A DNA stretch of 64,000 nt from Burkholderia cepacia (GTDB lineage Bacteria > Pseudomonadota > Gammaproteobacteria > Burkholderiales > Burkholderiaceae). Below, one piece after another: positions 1 to 8,960 of this stretch. The notes under the pieces were generated by a model that worked only from the letters and a program-made list of their open reading frames with translations, did no database searches and was not told where the DNA came from. The stretch is taken from the NCBI RefSeq assembly GCF_029962485.1, contig NZ_CP073638.1, positions 1,240,001 through 1,304,000 of the forward strand, in the 5' to 3' direction. Within the stretch, counting starts at the first letter, position 1, and each line of letters begins with the position of its first letter. Both the position numbers and the translations under genes were made by a program.

Positions 1-474
1 GTGGGCCTGCAGCGGCACATCGTCGTCACGCTGCCGCACTTCGAACTCGCCGCGCATGCGCTCGTGCGCACCGACATGATCCTCACGACCACGTACCGGC
101 TCGCGCGGCACTATGCGAAGCTGCTGCCGCTCGCCGCGATCGCGCTGCCGACCGAACCGCCGGACATCGTGTACCGGATGACGTGGAACGAATCGGGAGC
201 GTGTGTCGACGGCGTGCGCTGGCTGCGCGGCTTGATCGCGGAAGCGACACGTGCGTGGCTCGATGCCGAGGCGATGCTGCCGGCGGTCGCCGCGGTCGCT
301 GCGGTCGCTGTCAGCACGGATGCGGACGCGCTGACGACCGCGCCGGCTGTCTCCGATACGCCTGAACCCACCCGCCGCACGCGCCGCAAGCAGGCGACGC
401 ATTGCCGCGCATCGCACCCTGCTCGTGTCGCGCATGCGGCTCGCATCCACCGTATCGCGACAAAACCGCATTGA
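1..474 (+). CDS. LysR-family regulator, C-terminal part (5' end outside window)
   Basis: The reading frame enters from the left edge, so only the last ~157 residues are seen. The stretch around residues 5-85 (RHIVVTLPHF, then a run ending WLRGLI) resembles the second half of a LysR effector-binding domain, including the late motif where the last helix packs. The helix-turn-helix part would lie outside the window. The apparent GTG at base 1 is inside the gene and is not the start. After the domain there is an unusually long Ala- and Arg-rich tail (about residues 90-157, with RRTRRK) that is not part of the LysR fold. Family assignment is inferred from this C-terminal half only; the regulated genes cannot be judged from here. 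Confidence 0.7.
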   Translation: MGLQRHIVVTLPHFELAAHALVRTDMILTTTYRLARHYAKLLPLAAIALPTEPPDIVYRMTWNESGACVDGVRWLRGLIAEATRAWLDAEAMLPAVAAVAAVAVSTDADALTTAPAVSDTPEPTRRTRRKQATHCRASHPARVAHAARIHRIATKPH

Positions 475-628
475 CCGGTTCCAAGCCGGCGCCGGCACGA
501 TGTGCGCGACTGCCGCATATCGGACCGATCCTGCTTACCGGCCCTGCACCGAATCGTCAGAATGACGTCTCGAACCGTTGCCGACGCGCATCGCCGATGC
601 CCGTAGCTGCGTTATCGAGGAAAACCGC

Positions 629-760
629 ATGAAGAAGGCACTCATCGCGCTGGCCGTTCCGGTCGCGCTGCTCGCGAGCACCGGCGCATTCGCCTGCAAT
701 CGGGACTGCGCAACGCAACGCGCAGCCCTCACGACGCACAGATCGATCGCGACGCGCTGA
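629..760 (+). CDS. Small secreted peptide (43 aa), unknown function
   Basis: A 43-residue reading frame starts at an ATG preceded by a purine-rich GAGGAAAA about five bases upstream. Residues 1-21 are a textbook Sec signal peptide: MKK, a hydrophobic Ala/Leu/Val core, then an A-x-A-type cleavage region (GAFA). The mature part would be only ~22 residues with two cysteines (CNRDC), so an exported disulfide-containing peptide is possible. Short signal-peptide proteins of this type are common in Burkholderia and mostly uncharacterised. I do not recognise a family. It lies alone between the LysR fragment and a convergent permease gene. Confidence 0.5.
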   Translation: MKKALIALAVPVALLASTGAFACNRDCATQRAALTTHRSIATR

Positions 761-796
761 AGGGATGAAAATAAAGCACTGACGCGGCTTGCCGCA

Positions 797-1738
797 TCAA
801 ACATGCCGCGCGAGCGCGAGCAGCACCGACAACGACACGATCGACCCGAGCGTCGACAGCAGGATCGTGCGCGACGTCACTTGCGCTTCGCGTCCGTAGA
901 ATTCCGCCAGCATGTACGGCCCGGTGCCGGTCGGCAGCGCGGCGAGCACGACCGCGATCTGCGCGAGCACGGGCGGCATCGCGAACACGCGCACGCCGAG
1001 CCACCACGCGAGCGCCGGCTGCACGAACAGCTTGACCGCCGTCAGGGCGACGCTGCCGCGCGGCGCCATGCCGTTCGCGTCGCGCTTCTCCGCGAGAAAC
1101 AGCCCGAGGCTGACGAGTGCACACGGGCTCGCAGCCGCGCCGAGCAGCTTCAGGAACGTTTCGACCGGCGCGGCGAGCGACACCTGCGCAGCCGACACGC
1201 CGACTCCGGCCAGCGGCGCGACGATCAGCGGGTTGCGCAGCAGCGCACCGGCCACCTTCCACATCAGCTTCAGCGGCGCGCGATCGCGCTGCAGCCCGAT
1301 CTCGATCAGCACGATCGCACCGGCGAACAGCACGCACGCGACGAGGATGGTCGCGATCGTGGTCGGCGTGAGGCTGTCGGTACCGAACGCGAGCAGGCAC
1401 AGCGGAAAGCCGAGATAGCCGGTGTTCGGATACGACGCGGCGATCGCGTCGATACTCGCATCGGCGAGCCCCCGCCCCGCGAACAGGCGCCACGCGAGCA
1501 CGCCGGCGAACACGAGCGCGCAAGTCAGCGCGAACGTCGCCACGAAGGCCGGCTGGTACAGCTGGTGCCACGATGCGTGCGCCATGATCTGGAACAGCAG
1601 CGCGGGCAGCGCGAGCCACACGACGAAGCGGTTGAGTTCCGACGCGGCAGCTGGCCCGAGCACGCCGCGCCGGCGGCACAGGAACCCCGCCGCGATCAGC
1701 CCGAACACGGGCAACAGAATCTCGATCGTCGATGACAT
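797..1738 (-). CDS. AEC-family (auxin efflux carrier-like) permease
   Basis: A 313-residue integral membrane protein with about ten hydrophobic segments in two groups of five around a polar linker near residues 145-170. This is the layout of the AEC/BASS-like fold. The N-terminus (MSSTIEILLPVFGLIAAGF) and the YPNTGYLGFP motif near residue 105 are typical of AEC carriers such as MdcF or YfdV, which move carboxylates out of or into the cell. The substrate cannot be told from sequence. It is a single gene on the minus strand, followed at 1826 by a co-directional MFS exporter, with 87 bases between the two genes. Confidence 0.85.
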   Translation of the reverse strand: MSSTIEILLPVFGLIAAGFLCRRRGVLGPAAASELNRFVVWLALPALLFQIMAHASWHQLYQPAFVATFALTCALVFAGVLAWRLFAGRGLADASIDAIAASYPNTGYLGFPLCLLAFGTDSLTPTTIATILVACVLFAGAIVLIEIGLQRDRAPLKLMWKVAGALLRNPLIVAPLAGVGVSAAQVSLAAPVETFLKLLGAAASPCALVSLGLFLAEKRDANGMAPRGSVALTAVKLFVQPALAWWLGVRVFAMPPVLAQIAVVLAALPTGTGPYMLAEFYGREAQVTSRTILLSTLGSIVSLSVLLALARHV

Positions 1739-1825
1739 CTTGAATACGCTGCGTGAAACCGGAACGCGCCAGCTTAATGGTTCCGTGTGCGCGCGTCCAA
1801 TACGCGGCGCATGTGCCCCCGTTCG

Positions 1826-3397
1826 TCACGCGCTGTCACGCATCGGTTGCGTAAGCAACTTGTATGCAACGACGGCCGCGGCGAGCGCCAGCACGCCGCT
1901 CACCGTCAGTGCGTCGGCGAACCCGCTCGCGAATGCGACAGGCGCCGCCTGTGCGAGTACGCCGGCGGCCGACGGCGGCACGCGGCCGAGCGCCTGCGCC
2001 AGATCGCCGGCCAGCAGGCTCGACATGAACGGCGCATCGGCGAACGCGCGCAGGCCGGGCGTGGCGGACAACAGCGCGTCGAGCCGCGCGTGCGTGCTCG
2101 CCGCCAGCACCGCGCCGAGCACGCCGACGGCCGTCACGATCGCCGAGAAGCGCGTCGTCGTGCTGATGCCCGACGCCATGCCCGTGCGGTCCGGCGGGAC
2201 GCACGCCATGATCGCCTTCTGCGTGTCGCCGTTCATGATGCCGGCGCCGCACCCCGTCACGAACATGCCGATTGCGACGAGCCGGTAATCGCCGTTGGCC
2301 GTCAGCGCGGCGGTGACGAGGTTGCCCGCGCCGATCAGCGCGAGTCCGCCCGCCAGCACGCCGCCCGATGACACACGCGCCGCAAGCGCCGCGCCGAGCG
2401 ACGGGCCGGCGATCATCGCGAACGCGAACGGCAGCATTCCGAGCCCCGCTTCGACGGCCGACATCCCGAACGCGTTCTGCAGGTACAGCGGCAGGAACGT
2501 CATCATCACCTGCGCGCACGCCGCATAGCCGAACATCGCGAGCACCGCGCCGACGAAGCGCGGCCGGCGGAACAACGCGAGATCGATCATCGGCCGCGCC
2601 TGCCAGCGCTCCGCGCCGATGAACGCGGCCAACAGCGCAGCGGCAAGCGCGAGCCGGCCAAGCGTCGCGACCGACAGCCAACCATGCGCCGGCGCGCCGA
2701 TCAGCGCCGCAATCGCACACGCGAGCGCCGCGCCAAACAGCAGGCTGCCGGCCGCATCCACGCGCTTCGCATGCGGATCCCTCGACTCGTCGATCGCGAC
2801 GCGCGCACCGGCCGCCAGCAGCACGCACACCGGCAGGTTCAGCAGGAACACCCAGCGCCACCCGATCCATTGCGTGATCGCGCCGCCGACGAGTGGCGCG
2901 ATCGCCGTCGCGACGCCCATGCACATGCCCCAGATCGCCCATGCGCGTGCCCGGTCGCGCCCTTCCGGAAAACGGTTCGCGATCACCGCGAGCGCAGCCG
3001 TCAACAGCAGCGCGGCGCCGCCGCCCTTCACCGCGCGCGCGGCGATCAGCCAGCCGGCCGACGGCGCGACGCCGCAGCCGAGCGACGCGAGAAAGAAGAG
3101 CGCGAGCCCCGCGAAGAGCATCCGCTTGCGCCCGAAGCGATCGGCGAGCCCGCCGGCCGGCAGCAGGCACGCGGCGAACGCGGTCATGTATGCGCTCACG
3201 ACCCATTCGATGTCGGCGAAACTCGCGTGAAAGCTGCGCGCGATGCTCGGCAGCGATACGGCAACGACGTTCGTGTCGAGCACGATCAGCGAACAGGTCG
3301 CGGACGCGACCGCAAGCGTCGCGGCGGCCGGCAGGCGCGCGCCCGCACGCGAGGCGTCGGCCGCGGCCGCACGCGACGCCGGTGAAGACTGGGACAT
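1826..3397 (-). CDS. MFS drug/proton antiporter, DHA2 (EmrB/QacA) type
   Basis: A 523-residue protein with about 14 hydrophobic segments, the length and topology of the DHA2 branch. The N-terminal motif LDTNVVAVSLPSI in TM1 and the loop ADRFGRKRM (motif A) after TM2 are family signatures; a second hallmark is the motif-C-like PLVGG region in TM5. I start it at the ATG whose complement ends at 3397 because a GGAG lies about seven bases upstream; a start 20 residues earlier (3457) is possible but has no ribosome site. It probably exports toxic compounds or metabolites. A divergent LysR gene (3497) is its likely regulator. Confidence 0.88.
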   Translation of the reverse strand: MSQSSPASRAAAADASRAGARLPAAATLAVASATCSLIVLDTNVVAVSLPSIARSFHASFADIEWVVSAYMTAFAACLLPAGGLADRFGRKRMLFAGLALFFLASLGCGVAPSAGWLIAARAVKGGGAALLLTAALAVIANRFPEGRDRARAWAIWGMCMGVATAIAPLVGGAITQWIGWRWVFLLNLPVCVLLAAGARVAIDESRDPHAKRVDAAGSLLFGAALACAIAALIGAPAHGWLSVATLGRLALAAALLAAFIGAERWQARPMIDLALFRRPRFVGAVLAMFGYAACAQVMMTFLPLYLQNAFGMSAVEAGLGMLPFAFAMIAGPSLGAALAARVSSGGVLAGGLALIGAGNLVTAALTANGDYRLVAIGMFVTGCGAGIMNGDTQKAIMACVPPDRTGMASGISTTTRFSAIVTAVGVLGAVLAASTHARLDALLSATPGLRAFADAPFMSSLLAGDLAQALGRVPPSAAGVLAQAAPVAFASGFADALTVSGVLALAAAVVAYKLLTQPMRDSA

Positions 3398-3437
3398 CGG
3401 CAACTCCGGAACAGGATGGACAAGCCGTATGCTAGGC

Positions 3438-3454
3438 TTGCCTGTATTGCCTGT
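3438..3454. promoter_or_regulatory. Tandem TTGCCTGT repeat between exporter and LysR gene
   Basis: In the 99-base divergent intergenic region, the octamer TTGCCTGT occurs twice in direct orientation with one base between copies (3438-3445 and 3447-3454). It sits between the two start codons, where a LysR protein would bind to control itself and the exporter. The repeat is seen directly; its function is inferred. Confidence 0.35.
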
Positions 3455-3496
3455 CATTGATACTCCCGTGCTGTTTCATTAACGAAAATTGCAATC

Positions 3497-4387
3497 ATGG
3501 ACCGGCTCGAATTCCGTCACGTGCGCGCGTTCCTGAGCGTCGCGCAACACCTGCATTTCGCCCGCGCGGCCGAAGCGCTCGACATGGCGCCGCCTGCGCT
3601 CACGCGACAGATCCAGGAAGCCGAACGCGTGCTCGGCGTACGGCTCTTTCACCGGTCGCGCCGCGCGGTCGCGCTGAGCGCGGCCGGCGAGGCCTATCTC
3701 GCCGAAGCCAGCGCCGCGTTCGAGCACCTGCAGCGCGGCCGCGAACTCGCCGCGCTGGCCGAGCGCGGCGAACTCGGCCGGATCGAGATCGGCTACGTAT
3801 CGTCCGCCGTCTATTCGGGCACGCTGCAGCGCACGGTCGGCGCGTTCCGTGCCGCGCACCCGCGCATCGAGTTGAACCTGCGCGAAGTGCCGATGGACGA
3901 CGTCGCGAACCAGCTCGACGCGGGCCGGCTCGACCTCGCGTACGTGCGCCCGCCGCTGCCGCTGCCCGGCGGCCTGCGGATCGTCACGCTACAGCGCGAC
4001 GTGTTCGTCGCGGCCGTGCCGGCCGATTCGCGCTACGCGGAAACGGCAACCCTGCGCGCGGCCGACCTCGCCGACGCGCGCTTCGTGGTGCCGGAACAGG
4101 AGCGCGGCACGCTCGAAGTCGCGCGCCGCGGCCGTTTCGCGCCGCTGATCGCCGCACGGCCGGGCGGCTTGCTCGCGGTGCTCGCGTGCGTGTCCGTGAA
4201 CGGCTGGGTCGCGGTGATTCCCGATGCACTCGCTCGCTGCGTGTCGCTGCCGGGCGTCATCTACCGGCCGATCGCCGGCAAGCCGATCGTGTCGGAACTG
4301 GCGCTCGCACACCGGCGCTTCGAAAAGGCGCCGGCCGTACGTGCGTTCCTGCGCACGGTCGTGCCGGCCGTGGCAAGCACCGCCTGA
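3497..4387 (+). CDS. LysR-family transcriptional regulator
   Basis: A 296-residue protein starting MDRLEFRHVRAFLSVAQHL, the classic LysR winged-helix start. The recognition-helix region (residues ~18-50, AAEALDMAPPALTRQIQEAE) is followed by a linker helix and an effector-binding domain that begins GRIEIGYVSSAVYSG near residue 95. It is divergent from the DHA2 exporter and 143 bases upstream of the binding-protein gene at 4531, so either could be its target. The effector is unknown. Motifs resemble the BenM/CatM-like group that senses aromatic or small organic acids, but that is a weak guess. Confidence 0.92.
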   Translation: MDRLEFRHVRAFLSVAQHLHFARAAEALDMAPPALTRQIQEAERVLGVRLFHRSRRAVALSAAGEAYLAEASAAFEHLQRGRELAALAERGELGRIEIGYVSSAVYSGTLQRTVGAFRAAHPRIELNLREVPMDDVANQLDAGRLDLAYVRPPLPLPGGLRIVTLQRDVFVAAVPADSRYAETATLRAADLADARFVVPEQERGTLEVARRGRFAPLIAARPGGLLAVLACVSVNGWVAVIPDALARCVSLPGVIYRPIAGKPIVSELALAHRRFEKAPAVRAFLRTVVPAVASTA

Positions 4388-4530
4388 GCACGGCAGCCGC
4401 GCGCGTCGACGCCGGCTCGTTCGGCCGTCATCGCGCGAATATGCATTGCACGATTCGATGTTTGCCGGCCGGAAAGCGATTCCGTAACCTGCCCGGCAGC
4501 CGCGCCGCACGGGCGCGGGTCACCCGGAAC

Positions 4531-5526
4531 ATGCCGTCGATGAATGCTTCTTCCACCGCAGCGCGCCGCCGCGTGCTGCAGCGCCTTGCCGCCCTCGCCG
4601 CCGCACCGCTCGCCGGCGGCGCCGCATTGCCCGCCCAAGCGGCCGGCGCCGACCTGTCGGGCGTCACGCTCGTACTCGGCGACCAGGCCGGTGGCCTGCG
4701 CGCGCTGGCCGAAGCCGCGCGCGTGCTCGACGGCACGCCCTACCGGTTCCGCTGGGCCAATTTCCAGGGCGCCGCGCCGCTGTTCGAGGCCCAGCGCGCG
4801 GGCGCGATCGATCTCGCGCCGGCCGGCGACCTGCCCGTGCTGACGGCCGCGCTCGGCGATCCGTCGCTGCGGATCGTCGCGACGCGCGTCGGCTCGCCGG
4901 CGTCGCTCGGCATCGTCGTGCAGCCCGATTCGCCGGTCCGCACCGTCGCCGACCTGAAAGGCCAAACCGTCGTCGTGTCGTCCGCGCGCGGCAGCATCTC
5001 GCAATACCAGCTGTACGGTGCGCTGCGCGAGCACGGCCTTGCGCCGCGCGACGTCGACGTGCGCTTCGTGCTGCCCGTCGACGCGTTCGCCGCGTTCGAA
5101 GCGAAACGGATCGCCATCTGGGCGACGTTCGACCCGTACTACGGGCATGCGGTGCGACGCGGCGCGCGCATCGTCCGGGACGGCAGCGGGATCAATTCGG
5201 GGCTCGCGTTCCTCACGTCGCCGATCGAGACGCTGAACGACGGCGCGAAACGCGCAGCGCTCGCGGACGTGCTTGCGCGGCTCGCCCGCGCGGGACAATG
5301 GGCGCTGGCGCACCCGGCCGACTACGCGAACGTCTATGCGTCGCTCACGCGCCTGCCGCCCGACGCGGCGACCGACATCGCGCACCGGGCCGCGCTCGCG
5401 CAGCGCAGCCTCAGCGGCGCCGACATCGACGTGCTGCAGCGCGTGGCCGACCGCGCAGCGGCGGATGCGATCCTGCCGCGTCGCGTCGACGTCGCGTCGA
5501 TCGCGATCCGGAACGTGTCTGCCTGA
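4531..5526 (+). CDS. ABC transporter periplasmic binding protein, SsuA/TauA-like (orphan)
   Basis: A 331-residue exported binding protein. The N-terminus has twin arginines followed by a hydrophobic Ala/Leu run and an AQA cleavage site near residue 38, so Tat or Sec export is likely. The mature part follows the sulfonate-binding SsuA pattern: an early glycine-rich QAGGLRAL, an AGDLPVLTA block that sets the ligand cleft, and VADLKGQTVVVSS. Start: ATG at 4531 or the in-frame ATG at 4540; neither has a good ribosome site. It stands apart from a permease and is probably a spare receptor for the importer encoded from 6142. Confidence 0.85.
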   Translation: MPSMNASSTAARRRVLQRLAALAAAPLAGGAALPAQAAGADLSGVTLVLGDQAGGLRALAEAARVLDGTPYRFRWANFQGAAPLFEAQRAGAIDLAPAGDLPVLTAALGDPSLRIVATRVGSPASLGIVVQPDSPVRTVADLKGQTVVVSSARGSISQYQLYGALREHGLAPRDVDVRFVLPVDAFAAFEAKRIAIWATFDPYYGHAVRRGARIVRDGSGINSGLAFLTSPIETLNDGAKRAALADVLARLARAGQWALAHPADYANVYASLTRLPPDAATDIAHRAALAQRSLSGADIDVLQRVADRAAADAILPRRVDVASIAIRNVSA

Positions 5527-5548
5527 GCGATGACGCGCGTGGCTGCGT

Positions 5549-5923
5549 TCAGCGTGGCCGCGACATGTCGAGATCCGGCACGTCGTCGCCGAACGTCGAC
5601 GCCACGAGCGTGCGCATCGCGGCAATCAGCAGCGTCGGCCCCGACTGGTTGAACGTGCAGCGCTCGCCGGCAGCCGGCACGGCCCGGTGCAGCACGGCGC
5701 GCCATTCGCCGCGCCCGCCGTCGCGCTCGAACGCGGCGAACGGCAGCCGCTCGACGATCGGGCCGCCGTCAGCCCACGACGACGACGGCGCGAACGGCAC
5801 CGGCGCGCCATCGCGTTCGCGGATCGCGCTGCATCCCGATGCGTAGACGCGTGGCGCACCGAGGTCTACCGCCATCGCCACCCAGTAGTCGAGTGGCGCG
5901 CCTGTCAGGTCCTGGACTTGCAT
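5549..5923 (-). CDS. DUF2591 / NinX-like protein
   Basis: A 124-residue cytoplasmic protein. It begins [19 protein letters not shown] and ends with a conserved A-M-R-x-x-V-A-S-x-x-G-D-x-V-x-x-P pattern, which matches the DUF2591 (phage NinX-like) family found in phages and in many Burkholderia genomes. The start at 5923 is chosen because GGAG lies six bases upstream; an ATG at 5935 is possible. No function is established for the family. It is convergent with the orphan binding-protein gene and divergent from the transport operon, and shows no obvious prophage neighbours, so it is best read as a domesticated or orphan gene. Confidence 0.72.
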   Translation of the reverse strand: MQVQDLTGAPLDYWVAMAVDLGAPRVYASGCSAIRERDGAPVPFAPSSSWADGGPIVERLPFAAFERDGGRGEWRAVLHRAVPAAGERCTFNQSGPTLLIAAMRTLVASTFGDDVPDLDMSRPR

Positions 5924-6141
5924 GACCGTCTCCATATGACCGTCGTGTCGGTCGGCATCCTGCCCGTCGCACGCCCAGCCGCAACGGCCGTATCCCATGC
6001 CCGCAGGGTTTCGTCTCGCGCCGCCCTGCGATAAGCATAGTTCAAATCGTTTCTTGTCCCCCCCCCATCGCGTCATCGAGAATGATTCGACGGACCGACA
6101 TCCGTCGCCGCCCCTCCAACGTACTCCTGACCGATCGATTC

Positions 6142-7209
6142 ATGCTTCCACTGCGCCTGCTGCGATCGCTGCTGATCGCGTCCCTCATTGCGTTGCCGGC
6201 CGCCGCCGCGCATGCCGACAAGCCCGCCATCATCCGCATCGGCGTCGCCCAGCAAGGCGCCGGCGATCCGCCGACCTTCGGCGGATCGAGCGCCGCCACC
6301 GTGCAGCTGCAGCAGCTGGTTGAAAAGGAATTCGCCGCCGACGGCATCAAGGTGCAGTGGCTGTTCTTCAAGGGTGCGGGGCCGGCCGTCAACGAGGCGA
6401 TCGTCAACAAGGCGCTCGACTTCGCGTACCAGGGCGACCTGCCTGCCGTGCTCGCCCGTTCGAACGGGATCAAGACGCGCCTGCTGCTCGCCGCCAGCGT
6501 ACGCTCGGGAATCAAGATCGCGGTGCCGCCCGACTCGACGATCCGTTCGATCAAGGACCTGAAAGAGCGCCGCGTGTCGATCTTTCGCGGGACCAACCTG
6601 CAACTCGTCGCCGACAACGCGCTCGCGAAGAACGGCCTCGGCGAACGCGACCTGCGCGTGATCAACCTCGACTCCGCCAGCTCGCTCGCCGCGCTCGCGT
6701 CGAAAGGCATCGACGCGTCGGTCGGCGACTACCAGCTGTACAAGCTGCGCGACGCGGGGCTCGCCAGGATCATCTACGAATCGCAGAACGACGGCCCGCA
6801 GTTGACGCGGCAGACCCACCTGCTCGTACTCGACGATTTCGAGCGCGCACACCCGGACATCGTGCAGCGCGTCGTCACCGCGTATGTGAAAGGCGCGCAA
6901 TGGTCGTCCGACGAGGCGAACCGCGATGCGCTGTTCAAGCTGTGGGCGAAGAGCGGCGTGCCGTATGCGTCGTGGCAGGCCGACTATGCGAACCAGCGGC
7001 TGAAGGATCGGCTTTCCCCGCTGATCGACCCGTTCGTCATCGCACGCTACAAGGCCGTCGCGCAGGACGCACTGAACCTGAAGCTGATCCGGCAGCCGGT
7101 CGACGTGGACGGCTGGTTCGAGCCGAAGTATCTCGACAACGCGCTGCGCACGCTGAAGCTCGAACACTACTGGCAGCGTTACGACGCGGCCGGCAAACCC
7201 CTTTCCTGA
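6142..7209 (+). CDS. ABC transporter periplasmic binding protein, sulfonate type
   Basis: A 355-residue exported protein whose signal peptide (MLPLRLLRSLLIASLIALPA, cleaved after AHA near residue 25) fixes the start at 6142 rather than an earlier in-frame ATG at 6082. The body has SsuA/NMT1-like features: IIRIGVAQQG, the motif FKGAGPAVNEAI that lines the cleft, IRSIKDLKERRVSIFRGTN, and a long helical C-terminus. It is longer than E. coli SsuA (319 aa). It is first in an operon with two permeases and an ATPase, spaced 15, 31 and 40 bases apart, so it should be the principal receptor. The actual ligand (alkanesulfonate, taurine, sulfate ester) is inferred only from family and the downstream dioxygenases. 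Confidence 0.9.
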   Translation: MLPLRLLRSLLIASLIALPAAAAHADKPAIIRIGVAQQGAGDPPTFGGSSAATVQLQQLVEKEFAADGIKVQWLFFKGAGPAVNEAIVNKALDFAYQGDLPAVLARSNGIKTRLLLAASVRSGIKIAVPPDSTIRSIKDLKERRVSIFRGTNLQLVADNALAKNGLGERDLRVINLDSASSLAALASKGIDASVGDYQLYKLRDAGLARIIYESQNDGPQLTRQTHLLVLDDFERAHPDIVQRVVTAYVKGAQWSSDEANRDALFKLWAKSGVPYASWQADYANQRLKDRLSPLIDPFVIARYKAVAQDALNLKLIRQPVDVDGWFEPKYLDNALRTLKLEHYWQRYDAAGKPLS

Positions 7210-7224
7210 CCCGGACCCGCGCCG

Positions 7225-8067
7225 ATGAGCGACACCGCGTTTTCGATTCCGTCGTCCGAGCGTCATGCGCTCGCCACGCCGCCGCGCCGTGCGGCAGTCG
7301 TGACGCGGCTCGCGTGGCAGCTCGCGCCCTGGGTGCTGCCCGCACTGCTGTTCGCGCTGTGGACGGTCGGCAGCGCGCGCGGCTGGATCGCGCCGCAGAT
7401 CCTGCCACCGCCCGAACGCGTGTACGAATCGCTCGCGGACCTCGCGACAAGCGGCGACCTCGCGCGCCACACGCTGATCAGCCTGCAACGCGTGCTGGTC
7501 GGCTTTGCGGCCGGTACGCTGCTCGGCTTTTCAATCGGCGTCGCGCTCGGCCTGTCGCGCACGCTGGAAGCCTATGTACTACCAAGCTTCAACGCGCTCG
7601 TGCAGATTCCGGTGCTCGGCTGGCTGCCGTTCCTGCTGCTGCTCGTCGGCGTCGGCGAACCGCTGAAATACCTGCTGATCGCGCATGCGGCACTCGTCCC
7701 CGTCACGCTGAGCACGTTGCAGGGATTCCGCCAGACGCCACCCGCGCTCGACGAAGTTGCACGCGTGTTCGGCTATACGCGCCGGCAACGCATCGTCCAC
7801 GTCGTGCTGCCGGCCGCGATCCCGACGCTTGCGACCGGCGTACGGCTCGCCTTCACGAAATCGTGGCTCGCGCTCGTCGTCGTCGAGCTCGTCGCGTCGT
7901 CCGAGGGGCTCGGCTACCTGATCGTGTACGGGCGGCAACTGTTCCAGCTCGACCTCGTGATGGCGGCCGTGGTCGTGGTCGGCGCGGTCGGCCTGCTGAT
8001 CAACCGGCTGCTCGATGCACTCGAAGCACGCCTGCGCCGCGGCGTACCGTCCGCGTTTCGCGGCTGA
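7225..8067 (+). CDS. ABC transporter permease (SsuC/TauC-like), first of two
   Basis: A 280-residue inner-membrane protein with about six hydrophobic segments. It has the import-permease coupling motif (EAA loop) around residues 165-200: ALDEVARVFGYTRRQRI followed by VVLPAAIPTLATG, which docks on the ATPase. Start ATG at 7225 lies 15 bases after the binding-protein stop. Together with the next gene it would make a heterodimeric channel, whereas E. coli SsuC and TauC are homodimers. Confidence 0.92.
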   Translation: MSDTAFSIPSSERHALATPPRRAAVVTRLAWQLAPWVLPALLFALWTVGSARGWIAPQILPPPERVYESLADLATSGDLARHTLISLQRVLVGFAAGTLLGFSIGVALGLSRTLEAYVLPSFNALVQIPVLGWLPFLLLLVGVGEPLKYLLIAHAALVPVTLSTLQGFRQTPPALDEVARVFGYTRRQRIVHVVLPAAIPTLATGVRLAFTKSWLALVVVELVASSEGLGYLIVYGRQLFQLDLVMAAVVVVGAVGLLINRLLDALEARLRRGVPSAFRG

Positions 8068-8098
8068 GCCGGCCCGCCCCATCGAAGGAGAGTCACCC

Positions 8099-8920
8099 GT
8101 GCCGGACTCCGCCATCCCCGCACTCACACCGGAAGGTCCGCCCACGCCCGCCCGCCGCCTGCACGTACCCGACTGGCGCGGCTTCGTACTGCCTGTCGTT
8201 GCGTTCGCACTCTGGTGGTCGATCGCGTCCGCGCATCTCGTGAAAAGCGGGCTGCTCGTCGGCCCGTCCGACGTCCTGCGCACCGCATGGGCGCAGGCCA
8301 CGAGCGGCGCGCTCGGCCGCGCCTTGTCCGCGTCGCTCGCGCGCGAAGCGTGCGGCTTCGCGATCGGTGCGATGGGCGGGCTGCTGCTCGGCGCCGCGCT
8401 CGGGCTGTCGCGCGTCGCCGCGCGAATGGTCGGCCCGAGCTTCGACACGTTCAAGCAGATCTCGCTGTTCGCGTGGATTCCGCTGATTTCCGTGTGGTTC
8501 GGCCTCGGCGACGCCGCCAAGATCGTGTTCCTGTCGCTCGCCGCGCTGCTGCCCGTCGCCGCGCACACCTGCGACGGCATTCACGCCGTGCCGCGTACCT
8601 ATGTCGACGTCGCGCGCGCGCTGCGCTACACGCGACTCCAGTTCGTTCGCCACGTGATCCTGCCGGCCGCGTTGCCGTCGATCTTCACCGGCCTGTATCT
8701 TGGCCTGATCTATTCGTGGCTTGCGACGCTCGGCGCCGAGTACCTGCTGGTCGCAGGCAGCGGCATAGGCAACACGCTGATCGACGGCAGCGAGCAATTC
8801 CGGATGGATCTCGTACTGTTCGGGATCGTCGTCGTCGGCGTGACCGGCTGGGCACTGAACGCGATCGCGCGTGCGATCGAGCGCAAGGTGCTGGCCCGTC
8901 GTGGCGACCTTCCGCGCTGA
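8099..8920 (+). CDS. ABC transporter permease (SsuC/TauC-like), second of two
   Basis: A 273-residue membrane protein starting at a GTG preceded by AAGGAG eight bases upstream. It has the same fold as its neighbour: an EAA coupling loop (TYVDVARALRYTRLQFVRHV followed by ILPAALPSIFTG, about residues 165-195) and about six membrane segments. The two permeases share family but not close sequence, which supports a true heterodimer rather than a recent tandem duplicate. The gene lies between the first permease and the ATPase in the same operon. Confidence 0.92.
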   Translation: MPDSAIPALTPEGPPTPARRLHVPDWRGFVLPVVAFALWWSIASAHLVKSGLLVGPSDVLRTAWAQATSGALGRALSASLAREACGFAIGAMGGLLLGAALGLSRVAARMVGPSFDTFKQISLFAWIPLISVWFGLGDAAKIVFLSLAALLPVAAHTCDGIHAVPRTYVDVARALRYTRLQFVRHVILPAALPSIFTGLYLGLIYSWLATLGAEYLLVAGSGIGNTLIDGSEQFRMDLVLFGIVVVGVTGWALNAIARAIERKVLARRGDLPR

Positions 8921-8960
8921 TCGCCTGTCCTTCATCCACTGCACCCTTCATCGCCCTGCC

